Assembly: GCA_964563925.1 (NCBI GenBank)
Contig: CAZLZD010000016.1
Span: 1 to 64,000, forward strand
Direction: 5' to 3'
DNA: 64,000 bases
From: JAUILA01 sp964563925
Lineage (GTDB): Bacteria > Bacteroidota > Bacteroidia > Cytophagales > Cyclobacteriaceae
Of this stretch, positions 60,999-64,000 are shown one piece after another. Within the stretch, counting starts at the first letter, position 1, and the number at the start of each line of letters is the position of its first letter. The position numbers and the translations under genes are program-made. The notes under the pieces are model-generated. The model saw nothing but the letters and a program-made list of their open reading frames with translations, searched no databases and was not told the DNA's origin.

Positions 60999-61885
60999 AG
61001 CTTTTCCGGGTACTTCCCTTCCTCAACCAGCCTGGACAGTGCTTCCTGGACCTTTTCCTTGTCCTCGGCGTAGGTCACTCCAAACCAACTGGCATTCACC
61101 GAATCGACTTTTACGGTTTCGCCATTCTCCAGCAATGAACCCAGCAGCGAAGGAAGGTAGTATTCCCCTTTGGTAAGGTCCACACTTTTTTCAAGAAATG
61201 AAGTCAAACCTTTTTCAAACCAATCAAATGTCTCGGGTTTGAGCACCATGAGGTTCATGCTGACCAGGGTATCTTCATCCAGCTGTACATCCCCGGTAGG
61301 CAGGTGGCTTACAATGGCTGCCCCTACCCGTTCGATGGAGGTGTTCTCCTCAATATGGGCAAGCTGGTCCTGGCCGTTAAGCTGAACCACGCCACGCGAT
61401 ACGGTCCCGTGGTCTGAAAGGGTCTTCACAAGCCGGTAGGCGATCAGGACGGCAAGCGGACCGTTCTTCTGAAGGGCCTGCACCTGCCGGAACGCCTCAT
61501 CCATTGCCTCACGTCCATAAAAGTCGTCAGCGTTGATCACGGCAAAAGGCTCATCGATGGCAGAAGCAGCGGTCCAGACCGCATGCCCGGTTCCCCAGGG
61601 CTTTGTGCGGCCCTCAACCGGTCCGAACCCATCGGGCAGGTGATCCGATTCCTGGAAGACATACACAATTTCCGCATGGTCGGCGAGGTGATTGAATTTT
61701 TCCCGAAATGCTTCGGCAAAATCTTTCCGGATAATGAACACGATCTTGTCAAAACCCGCCTGAATGGCATCGTAAAGGACAAACTCAAGCAGCGTACCCC
61801 CATTGGGTCCCATTTCGTCCATCTGTTTCAAACCGCCGTACCGGCTGCCCATTCCGGCAGCCATGACCAAAAGTGTATTTTTCAT
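60989..61885 (-). CDS. Sugar-1-phosphate nucleotidyltransferase
   Basis: 298 residues from the ATG at 61885 (MKNTLLVMAAGMGSRYGGLKQM kept short: the start is MKNTLLVMAAGMGSRYGG). This is the NTP-transferase signature GxGSRxxxxK. The magnesium Asp is in PFAVINADDFYGREAMDEAF and the segment GTGHAVWTAASAI matches uridylyl/guanylyl transferases. It would activate the sugar 1-phosphate made by the kinase to a UDP- or similar sugar. Kinase and transferase overlap and clearly form one salvage operon. The sugar is not determined. Confidence 0.85.
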   Translation of the reverse strand: MKNTLLVMAAGMGSRYGGLKQMDEMGPNGGTLLEFVLYDAIQAGFDKIVFIIRKDFAEAFREKFNHLADHAEIVYVFQESDHLPDGFGPVEGRTKPWGTGHAVWTAASAIDEPFAVINADDFYGREAMDEAFRQVQALQKNGPLAVLIAYRLVKTLSDHGTVSRGVVQLNGQDQLAHIEENTSIERVGAAIVSHLPTGDVQLDEDTLVSMNLMVLKPETFDWFEKGLTSFLEKSVDLTKGEYYLPSLLGSLLENGETVKVDSVNASWFGVTYAEDKEKVQEALSRLVEEGKYPEKLWE

Positions 61886-62080
61886 GGGTAATTCGTAGTT
61901 CGGGGCAAATAAAAACAACAATGGACAAATCGCCTAATATCCGCGGAAGTAATAGGGTGCGTATCCTGCTCAAATGAAAATAATTATTATATTCACCAGG
62001 CAGAACCCTCTGAAAATCTACCATTTGCAACAGCATCGATCCTCATTTAACCGATTTGACCCTGATTCATTATCTTCCTT

Positions 62081-63634
62081 ATGCCTGCATCACTTTCCGA
62101 CAACTCCACTGACCTGTCGAGAGCGAATATTGTGGTTCTCGGACTCGCTTTTCTTCTCGGAATTATCCTTAGAATAATTCAGTTTGCGGCCGCGCCTTCC
62201 TACTGGAAAGACGAATTATTTTCCATTATCAATATAGAGAATATGTCGCTGTATGAACTCCTCACCCAACAACCCGCCTATAACCAGGTGGCTGGCGTGG
62301 GGTATTACCTGATACAAAAGACTATCCTCCTCCTGGCAGGTGAATCAAATGAATATGTACTTCGCTTCTACCCTTTTATTGCTTCTATACTCAGTATGTG
62401 GGTTTTTTACCTGATTGCAAAACGCTTCCTGGGAGGCTGGTTACTGGTGGCATCGGTCGGACTATTCTGCCTGAGCCTGGGTCCATGGCTTCAGTCATTT
62501 AATGCCAAACCCTATTCAGGTGACCTCTTGTTCATCATGTGGTTTACCTGGTTCCTCCTTTTTCTTCGTGACCATTCTCCTGGAAAAAAACAAATCCTGG
62601 CGGCGGCATTGATCGGGTTTATCGGCGCCATTGCCTCACTCCCCGTGGCGGTGTTTGTGTTTGGGGCAATTCTTTTTCTTATGTTGCTGCGCCCGGAGAA
62701 TATCTCGCTGAAGAGCCTGATGCCCGCCTTCATACTTTGGACCCTGGGTGCACTCTGGAATATTTATTATGCGAAATTCGTGATCACCCCGGAGGTGGAG
62801 TCGGCCATGTTCGGACATCATGCCGGTTTCGGTTCCTTTCCCCCGACCGACAGCCTGTCCGGATTCCTGCTTTTTTACCCCAATGCCATTATCGAGTGTT
62901 TCGGCTACTTTCTGTTGCCCAACACCATGGACCCGGTCAGTTTCTCCAGGGCAGTGATCCTGCTCCTTTTGTCCGTCGGCGGGATTATAACCCTCCTGAA
63001 AAAAGATACGATCCGGGTCCTGGTCCTGCTGCTCCCTCTGCTGATGGCCATCGCACTGGTGACCATTTATACGTACCCAATGATGAACCGTGTCAGCATG
63101 TTTGCCTTCTGGCCGTTCATTTTACTTCCTTTTATTTTCCTTGACCGCCTCAATGTCCGATGGGCACGGATTCGTCCCTGGATGGTGAACACCCTGGTGA
63201 TCATCCTCATCCTGCCTTCGCTGCTTATCGTGGTTTTGGGCATCACTACCCTGCCGCTCGTAGTCGAACCCGCCAGGGAAGCGCTGACGGTGATCAGTGA
63301 AAACAAAGAACCCGGTGATGACATCTACGTCCACGCAGACGGGGACCTTTACCTGGAGTATTACGCCCCGAGAGTTGGAATTGATGCGTATATCCTGGGA
63401 TCGCCCGAAAGCCTGTCTTCGGAAGATGCCTACCGGGAGGACCTAGCTCCGCTGGACGGAAGGGTTTGGTATCTTTTCATCGGCATCAGGCCGGAAATGA
63501 ACCCGGTTTTATCCGCGGAAAAGATTCGCAACCTGGTCAGTAACGAAGCGGCATTGATCCGGGAATATAACTGGACAACCGGATATCCCTCCTACCTCAG
63601 GCTGTACGATTTCTCCAGAAATCCAGATGAATAA
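62081..63634 (+). CDS. GT39-like integral membrane glycosyltransferase
   Basis: 517 residues with about eleven transmembrane helices. The first extracytoplasmic loop contains YWKDELFSIINIENM, the acidic DE pair conserved in GT-C enzymes of the PMT/ArnT type. The last 110 residues form a soluble periplasmic domain (DDIYVHADGDLYLEYYAPRV, RVWYLFIGIRPEMNPV). Such enzymes transfer sugars from polyprenyl-phosphate carriers to lipids or proteins in the periplasm. It is divergent from the nucleotidyltransferase gene (195 bp apart) and may use related sugars. Confidence 0.8.
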   Translation: MPASLSDNSTDLSRANIVVLGLAFLLGIILRIIQFAAAPSYWKDELFSIINIENMSLYELLTQQPAYNQVAGVGYYLIQKTILLLAGESNEYVLRFYPFIASILSMWVFYLIAKRFLGGWLLVASVGLFCLSLGPWLQSFNAKPYSGDLLFIMWFTWFLLFLRDHSPGKKQILAAALIGFIGAIASLPVAVFVFGAILFLMLLRPENISLKSLMPAFILWTLGALWNIYYAKFVITPEVESAMFGHHAGFGSFPPTDSLSGFLLFYPNAIIECFGYFLLPNTMDPVSFSRAVILLLLSVGGIITLLKKDTIRVLVLLLPLLMAIALVTIYTYPMMNRVSMFAFWPFILLPFIFLDRLNVRWARIRPWMVNTLVIILILPSLLIVVLGITTLPLVVEPAREALTVISENKEPGDDIYVHADGDLYLEYYAPRVGIDAYILGSPESLSSEDAYREDLAPLDGRVWYLFIGIRPEMNPVLSAEKIRNLVSNEAALIREYNWTTGYPSYLRLYDFSRNPDE

Positions 63635-63655
63635 GGCCGATTGAATTTTGACACG

Positions 63656-63695
63656 AAAAAGCCCCGCAGGAGTTCCTGCCGGAACCCTGCGGGGC
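63656..63695 (-). terminator. Terminator of tRNA-Leu(GAG)
   Basis: On the minus strand GCCCCGCAGGGTTCC, loop GGCA, GGAACTCCTGCGGGGC, then TTTTT. A long stem with one bulge, only 21 bases beyond the convergent glycosyltransferase stop. Confidence 0.93.
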
Positions 63696-63699
63696 GCGG

Positions 63700-63784
63700 T
63701 GCGCACGAGAGGAATCGAACCTCCACGGCCGCAATGGCCACCAGGCCCTCAACCTGGCGCGTCTACCAGTTCCGCCACGTGCGC
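63700..63784 (-). tRNA. tRNA-Leu, anticodon GAG
   Basis: 85 bases without CCA. Acceptor stem GCGCACG/CGTGCGC and D-arm GGCGGAACTGGTAGACGC are almost identical to the first tRNA-Leu; the anticodon stem is CCAGG/CCTGG around TTGAGGG, anticodon GAG; long variable arm (TGGCCATTGCGGCCGT); T-arm GGTTCGATTCC. It reads CUC and CUU codons. Confidence 0.95.
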
Positions 63785-63854
63785 GTTGGTAGTTTTTCTG
63801 CGTGAACAGGCGGCAAATCTACTAAGGATTTAAAATATAACCAATAACGGCTTT

Positions 63855-64000
63855 CTATTTCTTCCAGACCGAATCCACGAAATATCCCCGCTTATCTGTA
63901 AAGTTCTCCAGGTCGGTAAACCCGGTAAGGGAGGCCATGCGTGTGATATCCGACCGGGAGAATTTCTGGCTCACCTCCATATGGATCGCCTCCCAGGCAT
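63855..64000 (-). CDS. egtD: C-terminal end of an EgtD-like histidine methyltransferase (5' part outside window)
   Basis: Only the last 48 residues are in the window. AWEAIHMEVSQKFSRSDI followed by ASLTGFTDLENFTDKRGYF and VDSVWKK matches the C-terminus of histidine-specific SAM methyltransferases (EgtD/DUF2260 group), where an IHxExSxK line precedes GFxxxxxxxDxxxxF. EgtD makes trimethylhistidine in ergothioneine synthesis. With so little sequence the call rests on this one pattern; no egtB is visible in the window. Confidence 0.65.
   Translation of the reverse strand, partial: AWEAIHMEVSQKFSRSDITRMASLTGFTDLENFTDKRGYFVDSVWKK

Noticed and set aside
1..64000. Mobile elements, prophage or CRISPR array
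   Set aside because: No transposase, integrase, terminal repeats or regularly spaced direct repeats were seen; the three amt boxes are too few and too symmetric to be a CRISPR array.

Overview
The window looks like the chromosome of a Bacteroidota bacterium, most likely of the Cytophagia (Cytophagales) type. The signs are many lipoproteins and secreted proteins of Bacteroidota-only families, FtsX/MacB-type permeases, a eukaryotic-like (type II) glutamine synthetase, a BBP2-like porin, a carboxypeptidase-regulatory-like domain protein, few Shine-Dalgarno sites, and promoters of the TTTG / TAnnTTTG (-33/-7) type. Base composition is near 50% GC and even across the genes. I see no insertion sequences, phage genes or CRISPR arrays.

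Layout. 1-7.1 kb (minus): envelope and lipoprotein genes, ending in a 1160-residue ThuA / sugar dehydrogenase / PKD / cytochrome c fusion. 7.4-16 kb: a membrane-anchored coiled-coil protein, a methyltransferase, a DUF3999-DUF2339 membrane pair, rpiA and an FtsX-type permease. 16-18.9 kb: two tandem OmpA-domain paralogues with a small translationally coupled reading frame behind them. 19-30.7 kb (minus): a complete branched-chain amino acid cluster, leuA-leuC-leuD-leuB followed by ilvE-ilvD-ilvB-ilvN-ilvC-ilvA. Between leuB and ilvE lies what looks like a full transcription attenuator: promoter, a 22-codon leader peptide rich in Leu/Val/Ile, an antiterminator and an intrinsic terminator.

30.8-37 kb: a helical protein of unknown function, a lipoprotein, then the nitrogen-assimilation unit amt-porin-glnA closed by a strong terminator. 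The 416 bp in front of amt hold several dyads, including three 16-bp GGGT-N8-ACCC boxes spaced 53 and 52 bp apart, about five helical turns. 37-41 kb: a kinase-like protein of unknown role, two small membrane proteins with promoters abutting their start codons, crcB and an M42 aminopeptidase. 41.3-46.6 kb: a hybrid histidine kinase with HPt, a single-domain response regulator, an NtrC-type regulator and a coiled-coil lipoprotein. 46.7-53.5 kb: a five-gene operon ending in a leucine-rich-repeat protein and a class A penicillin-binding protein.

53.5-59.6 kb: an Lrp-type regulator, a BlaR1-like M56 peptidase carrying two POTRA-like domains with its BlaI-type repressor and operator-like dyads, several small proteins and a short-chain dehydrogenase. 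59.7-64 kb: two tRNA-Leu genes with near-identical terminators flank a sugar kinase / nucleotidyltransferase pair and a GT39-like glycosyltransferase. The window ends inside a gene for an EgtD-like methyltransferase.

The strongest regulatory observation is the ilv attenuator. The phased boxes before amt and the M56-POTRA fusion are the next most unusual.
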